From Myxococcota bacterium (GTDB lineage Bacteria; Myxococcota_A; Bradymonadia; UBA7976; UBA1532), in assembly GCA_963169045.1 (NCBI GenBank), contig CAUJDF010000070.1, positions 124,001 to 188,000 of the forward strand: a DNA stretch of 64,000 nt, given 5' to 3'. The translations under genes were made by a program, and so were the position numbers. Numbering within the stretch: the stretch's first letter is position 1; each line of letters opens with the position of its first letter. Positions 1 to 7,748 of this stretch are shown here, piece after piece. The notes beneath the pieces are model-generated. The model saw only the letters and a program-made list of their open reading frames with translations, had not been told where the DNA came from and searched no databases.

Positions 1-388
1 GCGCGTGCAGCACCTGCCGCCCCGCCCCGAGCCCGGAGGGCGGCGGCGGCGCATCCGCCGGCGCCTCCTCGCCCAGCTTCGCCTCCACCTGCCCCACGAG
101 GTCGCTGACATGGTCGACGAGCTCCGCCAGCTCGTCGGCATGATGGGGCCCCTCGTCGCCGCCGCGGGCGCCGAGCCGCGCCGTCACCCCACGCAACTCC
201 GCGATCGCCTTCAGGATCTGCCGCGTCGAGTAGAGCGCGAGCAGCAGCGCGACGAGGACGCCGGCCGCCGCCACGACGACGACCGGCGCCCCCGTCGCCG
301 CGAGCGCGATGGGCAGGATCGCCGTCACCAGGAAGGCGCCCAGCACCTTCCAGCGAATGCTGATGTCCACGTCCGGACCGTGCGGCAT
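1..388 (-). CDS. Two-helix membrane protein, C-terminus cut by window edge
   Basis: Reading the minus strand from the ATG at 388 gives an open frame of 129 codons that leaves the window. After a short polar start (MPHGPDVDISIRW) there are two adjacent hydrophobic stretches at about residues 14-32 and 36-55. A charged, helix-rich cytoplasmic stretch and a Pro-rich segment (APADAPPPPSG) follow. The two-helix hairpin and charged helix would fit the membrane module of a signalling protein (sensor, cyclase or chemoreceptor-like), but no catalytic domain lies inside the window. The product cannot be named. It is divergent from the toxin-antitoxin genes to its right. Confidence 0.6.
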   Translation of the reverse strand, partial: MPHGPDVDISIRWKVLGAFLVTAILPIALAATGAPVVVVAAAGVLVALLLALYSTRQILKAIAELRGVTARLGARGGDEGPHHADELAELVDHVSDLVGQVEAKLGEEAPADAPPPPSGLGAGRQVLHA

Positions 389-433
389 ACGGCAACGATG
401 GCCGATCGCCGCCCGTTTTGAAATCATGGCGGC

Positions 434-844
434 ATGCATCCGGGAGACGAGCAGCGACTCGCCGACTTCTTCGCGCGCGAACCGGGCGTCGCGTCGGTCT
501 GGCTCTTCGGCTCGCAGGCGCGCGGCACCGCCCGCCCGGACAGCGACGTCGACCTCGCCGTCCTCTACGCCGACGGCGCCGCGCCGCCGGACGCGGTCGC
601 CTGGTACCGCGACCTTTATGCCCGCCTCGCGCTCCTCGGCGCCGGCGAGCCCGACCTCGTCCTCCTCGACCGCGCCGACCCCGTCCTGCGCCGCCAGGTG
701 TACGAGACCGGCCGCCCGCTCTACGTGCGCGACGCCGACCGCGACGTCGACTTCCGCGTCCGCTCCTGGATGGAGTACCTCGACCTCGCCCCCATCCGGG
801 CGCGCATCATCGCCGCCAGGAGGGCCGCCGTTGGCCATCGTTGA
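434..844 (+). CDS. mntA: MntA-type nucleotidyltransferase antitoxin
   Basis: This 136-residue protein has the minimal nucleotidyltransferase fold. The signature GSX10DXD is intact: G26-S27, ten residues, then D38-V39-D40 in the context SDVDLAV. In characterised MntA-HepT pairs, MntA transfers AMP groups from ATP to a tyrosine of the HepT toxin and so silences it. The gene overlaps the next one, a HepT/DUF86 protein, by 14 bases, which is the normal pairing for this system. Here the antitoxin is encoded first. The start is the ATG followed by HPGDEQRLADFF; no strong ribosome site precedes it. Confidence 0.9.
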   Translation: MHPGDEQRLADFFAREPGVASVWLFGSQARGTARPDSDVDLAVLYADGAAPPDAVAWYRDLYARLALLGAGEPDLVLLDRADPVLRRQVYETGRPLYVRDADRDVDFRVRSWMEYLDLAPIRARIIAARRAAVGHR

Positions 845-1262
845 CCTCATCGTCGCCAAGGTCGATGCCATCCGCGACCACGCCGGCCGCATCCGCCGCT
901 CCGGCGCGCTCGACGGCGACCGCTTCGTCACCGACCAGCTCGTCCAGGACGCCGCGCTCTTCAACTACGTCCAGGCGACGCAGGCCGCCGTGGACCTCGC
1001 CGCCCACGTCGTCGCCGAGGCGCGGTGGGAGACGCCGCGGACGATGGCCGAGACCTTCGCCATCCTCGCGAAGCACGGCGGCCTCGACGGCGACCTCGCG
1101 AAGCACCTCGGGGCCATCGCCGGACTCCGCAACCTCGTGGTCCACCGCTACGGCGTCGTCGACGCCGGGCGCGTCCAGCGCGACCTCGACGCCGATCTCG
1201 TCGCGCTCGAGCGCTTCGCCGATGCGATGCTCGCCGCCGCTCCGGCATCCGACGGGGCATGA
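831..1262 (+). CDS. hepT: HepT-like (DUF86) ribonuclease toxin
   Basis: This is an all-helical DUF86/HEPN-type protein of 143 residues. The conserved RX4HXY motif is present as R100, H105 and Y107 (RNLVVHRYG). In studied HepT toxins the Arg and His form the RNase site and the Tyr is the residue AMPylated by MntA. I chose the TTG at 831 because AGGAGGG at 818-824 gives ideal spacing and the conserved fold begins directly after it. Longer upstream reading would run deep into mntA. Its stop overlaps the ATG of the GH15 gene (ATGA), so all three genes look translationally coupled. Confidence 0.88.
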   Translation: MAIVDLIVAKVDAIRDHAGRIRRSGALDGDRFVTDQLVQDAALFNYVQATQAAVDLAAHVVAEARWETPRTMAETFAILAKHGGLDGDLAKHLGAIAGLRNLVVHRYGVVDAGRVQRDLDADLVALERFADAMLAAAPASDGA

Positions 1263-3079
1263 GCACGCTGCCCATCGCCGACTACGCCATCCTGTCGGAC
1301 TGCCGCTCGGCGGCGCTCGTGAGCCGCGCCGGCTCCGTCGACTGGTGGTGCCCGGCGCGGTTCGACGCGCCCGCGGTGTTCGCGCGCCTGCTCGACGACC
1401 GCGCCGGGCGCTTCGCGCTGCGCCCGACGCGCGAGGCCGGCGCGACACGCGCGTATCGCGACCGCTCACTCGTCCTCGAGACGCGCTTCACGCGCCCCGA
1501 CGGCGAGGTGATCGTCACCGACGCGCTCGCGCTCGGCCCCGACGAACGCGGCCACGACCTCGGCTTCGGCTCGCCCGGCGTCCTGCTGCGGTGCGTCGAG
1601 GGCCTGCGCGGCGCCGTCGAGATGGAGCTCGAGCTCGCGCCGCGCCCGGAGTACGGCCTCATCCGGCCCGTCCTCTTCGCCGCCGACGGCGGGGGCTTGT
1701 GGATGCGCGGCGGCGCCGACGTCCTGCGCCTTTCCGCGCCGTTCCCGGTCGCCATCGACGGCTCCACCGCGCGCGCCCGCTTCACCGTGACCGGCGGCGA
1801 GCGTCTCGCGTTCGCGCTTCACGCCGCGCGCACGCCCGAGCCGCTGCCGGCCGGCTTCTCACAGGCCGGGATCATCAACCGCCTCGACGACACGCTCGCC
1901 GCCTGGACGGCCTGGTCGCGCATGCACCAGCGCTACGACGGACCCTGGCGCGACCTCGTCGACCTCAGCGGGCGCGTCCTGCAGGGGCTGACCTACGCGC
2001 GCACCGGCGCCCTCGTCGCCGCGCCGACGACGTCGCTGCCGGAGCACGTCGGCGGCGCGCGCAACTGGGACTACCGCTACACGTGGGTGCGCGACGCGAG
2101 CCTGACGCTGCGCGCCCTCTGGATCGCCGCCTGCCCCGACGAGGCGCACCGCTTCTTCGCCTGGATGGCCGGCGCCGCCTCCGCCCGCCTCTGCGCCGGC
2201 GAGCACCTCCCGGTGATGTTCGGCGTCGGCGGTGAGCACGACCTGTCGGAGCGCGCGCTCGACCACCTCGGCGGCTGGCGGCGATCGCGGCCGGTCCGCG
2301 TAGGCAACGGCGCCTGGCGTCAGCACCAGATCGACGTGTACGGCGCGCTGCTCGACGCCTACTGGCGCCTCGAGGCGGAGCTCGGCGCGCCCGACCCCAT
2401 CACCGCGCGCATGCTCGTCGCCGCCGCCGACACCGCCGCCGCGCGCTGGACGGAGGCGGACCATGGCATCTGGGAGATCCGCGGCGCCCCCGACCACTTC
2501 CTGCACTCGAAGCTCATGTGTTGGGTGGCCTGCGAGCGCGGCCGCTGTCTCGCGCCGCGCCTCGGCGCCGAGCATCGCGTCGAGGCGTGGACGCGCGCCC
2601 GCGATGCCATCGGGGCCGCCATCCTCGAGCGCGGCTTCAGCGCGCGCGCCGGCGCCTTCACGCAGACCCTCGACGGCGAGGCGCTCGACGCCTCGGCGCT
2701 GTGCGTGCCGCTCGTCGGCTTCCTGCCGGCGACCGATCCGCGCGTCCGCGCCACCATCGAGGCCATCGCGACGCGGCTGACCGACGCCCGCGGCCTCGTG
2801 CGCCGCTACGACCCCCGCGAGGTCGACGACGGCGTGGGCGGCGGCGAGGGCGCCTTCCTGTTGTGCACCTTCTGGCTGGCCCACGCGCTCGCGCTCGCCG
2901 GCGAGGTCGACCGGGCCCGCGAGGTCTTCGAGCGCGCCGCCGGCCACGCCAACGACCTCGGACTGCTCGCCGAGGAGGTCGACCCGCGCACCGGCGACCT
3001 GCTCGGCAACTTCCCGCAGGCCTTCAGCCACATCGGCCTGGTGGACGCCGCCTGGGCCATCCACGAGGCGTCGCGCTGA
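1259..3079 (+). CDS. GH15-family glycoside hydrolase (trehalase/glucoamylase-like)
   Basis: This 606-residue cytoplasmic enzyme matches bacterial GH15 proteins over its whole length. It has an N-terminal beta-sandwich starting IADYAILSDCRSAALVS, then a catalytic (alpha/alpha)6 barrel. Visible family signatures are ARNWDYRYTWVRDAS near the middle and the EEVDPRTGDLLGNFPQAFSH segment at about residue 572, which holds a catalytic Glu. Homologues hydrolyse trehalose or alpha-glucans to glucose; the substrate cannot be decided from sequence. There is no signal peptide. Its start codon overlaps the hepT stop by four bases, an unusual coupling of a sugar hydrolase to a toxin-antitoxin pair. Confidence 0.9.
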   Translation: MSTLPIADYAILSDCRSAALVSRAGSVDWWCPARFDAPAVFARLLDDRAGRFALRPTREAGATRAYRDRSLVLETRFTRPDGEVIVTDALALGPDERGHDLGFGSPGVLLRCVEGLRGAVEMELELAPRPEYGLIRPVLFAADGGGLWMRGGADVLRLSAPFPVAIDGSTARARFTVTGGERLAFALHAARTPEPLPAGFSQAGIINRLDDTLAAWTAWSRMHQRYDGPWRDLVDLSGRVLQGLTYARTGALVAAPTTSLPEHVGGARNWDYRYTWVRDASLTLRALWIAACPDEAHRFFAWMAGAASARLCAGEHLPVMFGVGGEHDLSERALDHLGGWRRSRPVRVGNGAWRQHQIDVYGALLDAYWRLEAELGAPDPITARMLVAAADTAAARWTEADHGIWEIRGAPDHFLHSKLMCWVACERGRCLAPRLGAEHRVEAWTRARDAIGAAILERGFSARAGAFTQTLDGEALDASALCVPLVGFLPATDPRVRATIEAIATRLTDARGLVRRYDPREVDDGVGGGEGAFLLCTFWLAHALALAGEVDRAREVFERAAGHANDLGLLAEEVDPRTGDLLGNFPQAFSHIGLVDAAWAIHEASR

Positions 3080-3080
3080 G

Positions 3081-3530
3081 TCAGAAAATGACGCCGGCGG
3101 TGAGCTTCGCGAGCAGCTCGAACGTGGGGAAGCGCGGCGACGTCGCGAACGGCACGCCGCCGCCGGCGACGAAGCGGACGGACAGCGGAGAGACGGGGAC
3201 GGCCGCGTAGCCACCGAGCGCATACGCGCCCAACCCGGCCGGCGCCTCCCGGAACGGGTTCGGCACGCCGCGGAAGATCCCGCCCTCGGCCACGAGGCCG
3301 CCGTCGCCGAGCGGGCGCGCGCCCCACTGCAATCCGACGTAGCCCCCGGTGCCATACCCCGGCGCGTGGCCCCCGCTGAGGCCGAGACCCCAGGCGCCGG
3401 GGCGGTACTCGACCTCGGCGCCGATGCCGTACGCCCAGCCGGCGCGCAGGGCGAACGTCTCTTCGGCGCGCGCGAAGGTCGGCGCCGCGATCGCGGCGAC
3501 GAGCGCGACCAGGCGCAGGCCCTCACCCAT
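3081..3530 (-). CDS. Small secreted, probable outer-membrane protein
   Basis: This 149-residue protein has an N-terminal signal peptide (MGEGLRLVALVAAIAAPTFARA) with an A-R-A cleavage site. Alternating hydrophobic/polar, glycine-rich strands follow, and the last residue is Phe (LTAGVIF), as in small outer-membrane beta-barrels. I recognise no named family. It overlaps the upstream gene by eight bases and probably shares its transcript. It converges with the GH15 gene one base away. Confidence 0.7.
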   Translation of the reverse strand: MGEGLRLVALVAAIAAPTFARAEETFALRAGWAYGIGAEVEYRPGAWGLGLSGGHAPGYGTGGYVGLQWGARPLGDGGLVAEGGIFRGVPNPFREAPAGLGAYALGGYAAVPVSPLSVRFVAGGGVPFATSPRFPTFELLAKLTAGVIF

Positions 3531-3969
3531 TCGCGCGACCCCGTCGACGGAGCGCGAAGAAGAAGTGCTCGCCCGCGCCCGGGCCGCGGTTCACGCCGCC
3601 GATGCCGAGGCAGGTGTCGTCGTCGAGCGCCTTCACCTCGTCGTACAGCATGCCGCGCATCGGCAGCCGTGAAGGATCGTAGACGAGCCGCAGCACCTCG
3701 GCGCCGGGCCGCCAGCGCGACTCGCCGCGCGTCGCCGAGAAGCGTCCGACGCCCAGCCGCGGGTGCGTAAACCACCAGACGGAGCGGTCGAAGTCGACGC
3801 CGAACGGCTGCGCGCGGAAGAGCAGCGTGTCGATCGCGCGCATGGCCGCTCGTGGCGCCGGATGCCAGCACAGGAAGCGTCCCTCGAAGAGGCCGCGCGG
3901 GTCCGGTCCCGCCGCGGCCGTGCCGAAGAGCGCCTCCAGCTCGCCGAAGGTGTGTCGCGTCAGGTCCAT
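3523..3969 (-). CDS. Conserved-looking protein of unknown function
   Basis: I place the start at the ATG at 3969, giving MDLTRHTFGELEALFG and 148 residues, because GAGGGA sits just upstream and the longer reading adds a low-complexity leader. The protein is soluble and has many aromatic and beta-strand-like stretches (GRFLCWHPAP, DRSVWWFTHPRLGVGRF, LDDDTCLGIGG). This could fit a small beta-barrel or lipocalin-like fold, but I cannot assign a family. It overlaps the downstream outer-membrane-like gene, suggesting co-expression. Confidence 0.65.
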   Translation of the reverse strand: MDLTRHTFGELEALFGTAAAGPDPRGLFEGRFLCWHPAPRAAMRAIDTLLFRAQPFGVDFDRSVWWFTHPRLGVGRFSATRGESRWRPGAEVLRLVYDPSRLPMRGMLYDEVKALDDDTCLGIGGVNRGPGAGEHFFFALRRRGRANG

Positions 3970-4158
3970 GCGTCCCTCGTAGGCGGGGCGGGGCGGCATG
4001 TCAACCGGGGGGTGACCGTTCGGGCCGGCCCCGCCCCCTTGCACGGCGAGGCGATCTGCGACGCGCATCGCCTCGGCGTCCTGCGCCTCGCGCCCGGCGA
4101 CGACGCGGACGCCGCGCGCCTCGTGGCCTGCCTCGACCGCTGGCTCGGCGTGCGCCGA

Positions 4159-4470
4159 TCAGAGCGGCGGAAACGCGATGTCCGCGTCGGCGCACAGGTC
4201 GGCGCAAGCTTCGACACACGCCCCGTCGTTGTCCTCGACGCAGTCCGCGCAGGCGTCGACGTCCACCGCGTCGACGGCATCGCGGCCCACGGCGCCCGCG
4301 CAGCGGTCCTCGCACTCCGAGACGTCGAACTCGGGCCCGACGCACGCCTCCCACGCCTCGCAGGCGTTCTCGCAGTCGTCGGCGGCCGCCTCGACCTCGT
4401 CGAAGAAGACGCGGTCGTCGTCCCAGCACCCCACGACCACCAGCACCGACACGGCCACCGGCCAGCGCAT
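4159..4470 (-). CDS. Small Cys-rich lipoprotein
   Basis: The start is the ATG at 4470, with GAGGAGGT directly upstream. The 103-residue product begins MRWPVAVSVLVVVGC, a signal peptide with a lipobox ending at Cys15. The mature part is acidic and has eight evenly spread cysteines (CENACEAWEACVG, CADCVEDNDGACVEACADLC), suggesting a compact disulfide-bonded domain on the cell surface. No family is recognised. It stands divergent from the ADYC gene. Confidence 0.75.
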   Translation of the reverse strand: MRWPVAVSVLVVVGCWDDDRVFFDEVEAAADDCENACEAWEACVGPEFDVSECEDRCAGAVGRDAVDAVDVDACADCVEDNDGACVEACADLCADADIAFPPL

Positions 4471-4580
4471 CGCGACCTCCTCGGCTCGTCCGGAGGCGGA
4501 GGCAGAGCATGCGCCGTGCCGCCGCGCGAGCCGCGCCGCGCGGGAGGCGCCGTGGCGGAAGTCGCCGTCCGTGCGCCCGT

Positions 4581-4602
4581 TGTGCGCGCACAGTGCGCGC
4601 AC
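4581..4602. promoter_or_regulatory. Tandem palindromes, candidate enhancer for the sigma-54 promoter
   Basis: GTGCGCGCAC, a perfect 10-base palindrome, occurs at 4582-4591 and again at 4593-4602. The first copy extends to a perfect 12-mer, TGTGCGCGCACA. The start-to-start spacing is 11 bases, about one helical turn. A third partial copy (GCGCGCAC) lies at 4613-4620. The pair is roughly 100-120 bases upstream of the start expected from the -24/-12 element at 4681, the usual distance for a bacterial enhancer-binding protein. High background GC makes chance more likely than usual. Confidence 0.45.
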
Positions 4603-4680
4603 CGACCCGCCGGCGCGCACAGCGGCGCCACCGCCGAGAACATGCCAATAACTTCAATCACTTACGCGCGAACGCTCGCG

Positions 4681-4696
4681 TGGCACACGCGCTGCA
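4681..4696 (+). promoter_or_regulatory. Sigma-54 (-24/-12) promoter of the ADYC lipoprotein gene
   Basis: TGGCACACGCGCTGCA fits the consensus TGGCACG-N4-TTGCA, with the obligatory GG and GC separated by exactly ten bases. It lies in an intergenic stretch that is locally A/T-richer (AATAACTTCAATCACTTA at 4647-4664). Transcription would start near 4708, giving a leader of about 47 bases before the ATG at 4755. Confidence 0.65.
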
Positions 4697-4754
4697 CAAA
4701 GGACCGACCGGGGAAAGCAAGTCGCTTCGAAGGCCAGCACAACAGGGGGTTTCC

Positions 4755-5864
4755 ATGGTCGCTCGTCTCATCGCCCGTCTCTCCGTCGTCAGCCTCTGCG
4801 CCGCCCACGTCGCCTGCGGGGAAGTCTCCGACGCGGACGCGCCGCCGCTCGGCGCGCAGGACCTGCCCATCGAAGGCCTGACGTGCGGCCTCAGCGTCGA
4901 GAACGGCATCACGCTCAACGGCCTCGGCAGCAACGGCATCACGCTCAACGGCCTGGACAGCAACGGCATCACGCTCAACGGCATCGGCGCCAACGGCACC
5001 AAGGCCAACGGCACCAAGGCCAACGGCACCAAGGCCAACGGCACCAGGGCCAACGGCACCAGGGCCAACGCCCTCGCCCTCAACGACGCGCGCTTCGGCG
5101 TCGCGCTCGAGGGCAGCGCGCTGGTGCAGACGATCGGCGGCGTCCGCATCCCCGGTGTCGACTTCACCGGCGCCATCCTCGGCGTCGGCGAGAGCGACGA
5201 CGGCCTGCCGGTCGAGATCCGCATCGACGGCGTCGAGAACGACGGCGACCACGTCCTGTACTCGATGACGTGGCGCGCCGGCGACGGCGAGTGGACGCCG
5301 GTCTGCAACGACTACGAGGGTCGCCCCGACGCCACGCGCAAGGTCACCCTCCTCCGCGGCGCATGGGATCCCGAGACGGGCGACAAGTCCACCGACGGCG
5401 ACCTCGTCACGCTCGCCTGCGACGGCTACGCGATCGCCAAGTGCGTCCACATGGGCTACGCGCCCTGGCGGACGCAGCGCGTGTGCGACGGCGACGCCTG
5501 CCGCGAGATCTCGCTCGAGACGCACCACCAGGCCTGCACGCGCATGGTCCGCGCCGACTACTGCGGCGACGGCCGCTCGCACACGGTGAACGGCACGCTG
5601 ATCAACCTCTACGACGGCGTCGGCCTTCAGGCGGACGAAGGCGGCGAGGGCTGGACGCTCGAGGCCGAGTGGGGCGTGAACGGCGCCACCTGCGTGAACA
5701 GCACCCGCATCGCCGCGCTGAGCGAAGGCTGCACCACGCCCTGCCTCGAGGCCCTGCGCCGCGACCCGCTGCCCGACTGCGGCGCCCGCGAGCACCTCGC
5801 CCTCTCGGGCGACCCCGGCGCCCCCGGCCAGGTCCTGCTCATGACCGAGCACCCCGCGCGCTGA
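4755..5864 (+). CDS. ADYC-domain lipoprotein with Asn-Gly pentapeptide array
   Basis: This 369-residue exported protein begins with a signal peptide ending near HVACGEV, a plausible lipobox. Residues 50 to about 105 are an array of five-residue units starting with Asn-Gly (NGITL, NGLGS, NGTKA, NGTRA). The rest is a Cys-rich domain whose signature A-D-Y-C is at about residues 267-270 (MVRADYCGDGRSH), the motif that names the ADYC family found mainly in myxobacteria. The function of that family is not known. The start is the ATG after ACAGGGGG. A sigma-54 promoter match at 4681-4696 suggests activator-dependent expression. Confidence 0.88.
   Translation: MVARLIARLSVVSLCAAHVACGEVSDADAPPLGAQDLPIEGLTCGLSVENGITLNGLGSNGITLNGLDSNGITLNGIGANGTKANGTKANGTKANGTRANGTRANALALNDARFGVALEGSALVQTIGGVRIPGVDFTGAILGVGESDDGLPVEIRIDGVENDGDHVLYSMTWRAGDGEWTPVCNDYEGRPDATRKVTLLRGAWDPETGDKSTDGDLVTLACDGYAIAKCVHMGYAPWRTQRVCDGDACREISLETHHQACTRMVRADYCGDGRSHTVNGTLINLYDGVGLQADEGGEGWTLEAEWGVNGATCVNSTRIAALSEGCTTPCLEALRRDPLPDCGAREHLALSGDPGAPGQVLLMTEHPAR
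4902..5066 (+). repeat. 30-bp and 15-bp in-frame tandem repeats in the ADYC gene
   Basis: Three 30-base copies (4902-4931, 4932-4961, 4962-4991) encode NGITL-NGxxx pairs. Five 15-base copies follow (4992-5066) encoding NGTKA or NGTRA. Every unit is a multiple of 15 bases, so copy-number change keeps the frame. The near-identical DNA of the last five copies suggests recent expansion. Confidence 0.9.
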
Positions 5865-5911
5865 CCCCGCCGCGGTCGACGCCCGCCCCCGCCCGGGTTA
5901 CGTTGCCGCCC

Positions 5912-6376
5912 ATGACCACCGACTCCGCCTTCGTGACCGTCGCGACCTTCGGCGACCTGCAGAGCGCCCAGCTCGTCGCCGCGCGGCTCGAGGCGCAGGG
6001 CATCCCCGTCTTCGTACCCGACGAGCACATGGCCGGGCAGGCATGGCACCTCTCCCCCGCCATGCGCGGCGTGCGCGTCCAGGTGCCATCCCACCGCCTC
6101 GAGGACGCGCGCACCGTGCTCGGCGCCCAGCCCGAGGATCGCGACCCCGACGACGGGCCGACCGAGGGCGATCGCCTCGCCGACCGCGCCTGGAAGACGG
6201 CGATCGTCGGCTTCCTGCTGTGGCCGTTCCTCCACCCTTACGGCTTCTGGCTCGCGCTCTCGACGCTGCGCCGTGACGACCTGACGCCGCGGGCCCGCCG
6301 CCGCGCGCGCCGCGGCCTCGTCCTGTGCGCCCTCTCGCTCGTCGCGCTCGCCTACGTGGCCATCCGCCTCCTCTGA
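5912..6376 (+). CDS. DUF2007-domain protein with C-terminal membrane helices
   Basis: The 154-residue protein opens with a DUF2007 domain (VTVATFGDLQSAQLVAARLE, then GIPVFVPDEH), a small ferredoxin-like module often called a putative signal-transducing domain. Two hydrophobic segments follow at about residues 95-112 (IVGFLLWPFLHPYGFWLAL) and 135-154 (LVLCALSLVALAYVAIRLL), separated by an Arg-rich loop. The ATG follows the ADYC gene by 47 bases. The role of this combination is unknown. Confidence 0.8.
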   Translation: MTTDSAFVTVATFGDLQSAQLVAARLEAQGIPVFVPDEHMAGQAWHLSPAMRGVRVQVPSHRLEDARTVLGAQPEDRDPDDGPTEGDRLADRAWKTAIVGFLLWPFLHPYGFWLALSTLRRDDLTPRARRRARRGLVLCALSLVALAYVAIRLL

Positions 6377-6623
6377 CCGCGACGCCCGCTCGTACATCGC
6401 GCGGCAACGCGATCATCCCGAGTCGCCGCGCGCAGCGAGGGGCGCCTGGTCGCCGCCTCCATGGCGGAGCGCGCCCCGCCGCCGCCGCGCCCGCTCGCGC
6501 CGGCCGAGGCCGCCGCCGTCGCGCGGGGTCGCGCCGTGTTCGCGACGGCGCCGAACCGCTGACCGGCCGCGAGTCCGACACGACGGGAATTGCGCCCGAC
6601 CGCCGTGTGCATATGCTGGGCGC

Positions 6624-6851
6624 ATGCCCATGTACGACTACACCTGCGGCCGGTGCGAGCGCCGCTTCGAAGCCATCGTCACCGCCTCGACCGCCGACGA
6701 CGTGCGTTGCCCCGACTGCGGCGCCGCCGAGGTGCGCCGCCACACCATCGCCGCGTTCGCCGTCGGCAGCGGCCGCAAGGAGGCCGCGCCCATGGCCGGC
6801 TGCGGCCGCTGCGGCGATCCGCGCGGCCCCGGCGCCTGCGCGCTGGACTGA
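6624..6851 (+). CDS. FmdB-type zinc-ribbon protein
   Basis: This 75-residue protein opens MPMYDYTCGRCERRFEAI, the typical start of FmdB-like zinc ribbons. It has CxxC pairs at C8/C11 and C29/C32 to hold one zinc ion. The C-terminal tail carries three more cysteines (GCGRCGDPRGPGAC). Family members are small, mostly uncharacterised, and named after a regulator of amidase/formamidase genes. It lies one base before darP and is probably co-transcribed with it. Confidence 0.85.
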   Translation: MPMYDYTCGRCERRFEAIVTASTADDVRCPDCGAAEVRRHTIAAFAVGSGRKEAAPMAGCGRCGDPRGPGACALD

Positions 6852-6852
6852 C

Positions 6853-7389
6853 ATGGCCCGCAAGCTCATCGACTGGACGAAGGGCGAGGACGACGACCGC
6901 GGCGGCCGCCCGACGCGGCAGGAGCGCCGCCACGCCGGCCGCGCCGACGCCGACGAGTCCACCGACCTCGCCGACCGCCTGATGGCGCTGCCCGAGAGCG
7001 CCGTCGGCCACCTCCCGCTCGACGAGGAGACGGCGGAGTACCTGCGCGAAGTGCGCGCGATGAAAGCGGATTCGGCGCGCCGCCGCTCCATCCGCCGGCT
7101 CGCCGGCATGCTGCGCGACACCGACCGCGAGGCGCTCCTCGAGGTGGTCGCGCGCCTCGAGGCCGGCCGCGGCGCCGAGCAGGTGGACGTGAAGCACTGG
7201 GAGGGCTGGCGCGACCGCCTCCTCGCCGAGGGCGACGCCGCGCTCGACGCCCTGCTCGCCCGCTACCCGCACGCCGACGCCGCGCGCCTCCGCGGCCTCG
7301 CCGAGCAGGCGCGGACCGAGCGCGCCACGAAGCGCCCGCCACACGCGTTCCGCGAGCTGTTCCGCGTCCTGCGCGCCCTCGAGGGCTGA
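6853..7389 (+). CDS. darP: Ribosome-associated protein DarP/YjgA
   Basis: The 178-residue protein matches the DarP (YjgA, DUF615) family from RQERRHA through LADRLMALPESAVGHLPL to the segment FRELFRVLRAL. The E. coli protein associates with a late 50S assembly intermediate and aids ribosome maturation. It is rich in Arg and Glu, as expected for an rRNA-binding protein. Length is normal for the family (about 180). No signal or membrane segment is seen. Confidence 0.88.
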   Translation: MARKLIDWTKGEDDDRGGRPTRQERRHAGRADADESTDLADRLMALPESAVGHLPLDEETAEYLREVRAMKADSARRRSIRRLAGMLRDTDREALLEVVARLEAGRGAEQVDVKHWEGWRDRLLAEGDAALDALLARYPHADAARLRGLAEQARTERATKRPPHAFRELFRVLRALEG

Positions 7390-7392
7390 GGG

Positions 7393-7716
7393 CTAACCGG
7401 CGAAGCGCTTGTAGTGCTGGACCGCCGACTTCGGCGGCCGCGACACGAACGTCAGCACGCTCGTGAGGATGTCGTCCTCGCCGTTCTCGAACCACAGGAT
7501 GGTCCCCGGGCGCGGCTCCGAGACCGGCTCGAGGCCGTTCCTGCCCGGCGAGACGGCGCCGAACAGACGCCGCCCGAGCGCGGGGTGGTTGCGGCTCCAG
7601 CGCCCCGTCCACACGTCGCGCACGCCGACGCACAGGCGCCCGCGCAGGTGGTACTCGGTGTTCCGCGTGACGTAGATCCGGTGCTGCCGCCGCTCGGTGT
7701 CCTGCAGGGTCGCCAT
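7393..7716 (-). CDS. Conserved-looking small protein of unknown function
   Basis: The start at the ATG at 7716 is fixed by AAGGAGG seven bases upstream. The 107-residue product reads like a compact beta-rich domain (HRIYVTRNTEYHLRGRLC, then TILWFENGEDDILTSVLTF), without a signal peptide or membrane segment. I recognise no family. It is divergent from the cystathionine beta-synthase operon and shares a 108-base regulatory gap with it. Confidence 0.7.
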   Translation of the reverse strand: MATLQDTERRQHRIYVTRNTEYHLRGRLCVGVRDVWTGRWSRNHPALGRRLFGAVSPGRNGLEPVSEPRPGTILWFENGEDDILTSVLTFVSRPPKSAVQHYKRFAG

Positions 7717-7727
7717 GTCGGGCCTCC

Positions 7728-7748
7728 TTGTCCCCACATGTAGGACAA
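7728..7748. promoter_or_regulatory. Operator-like dyad between divergent genes
   Basis: TTGTCC at 7728-7733 and GGACAA at 7743-7748 form a perfect six-base inverted repeat with a nine-base spacer centred on ACATGT. A second palindrome, CTTGCGCAAG, lies at 7757-7766. Both sit in the gap between the minus-strand unknown gene and the transsulfuration operon, so a repressor or activator bound here could control either. Confidence 0.4.

Noticed and set aside
6461-6562. A 33-codon plus-strand frame (MAERAPPPPRPLAP...)
   Set aside because: It has no ribosome site, is low in complexity and lies in a 247-base gap; it is more likely chance or a remnant.
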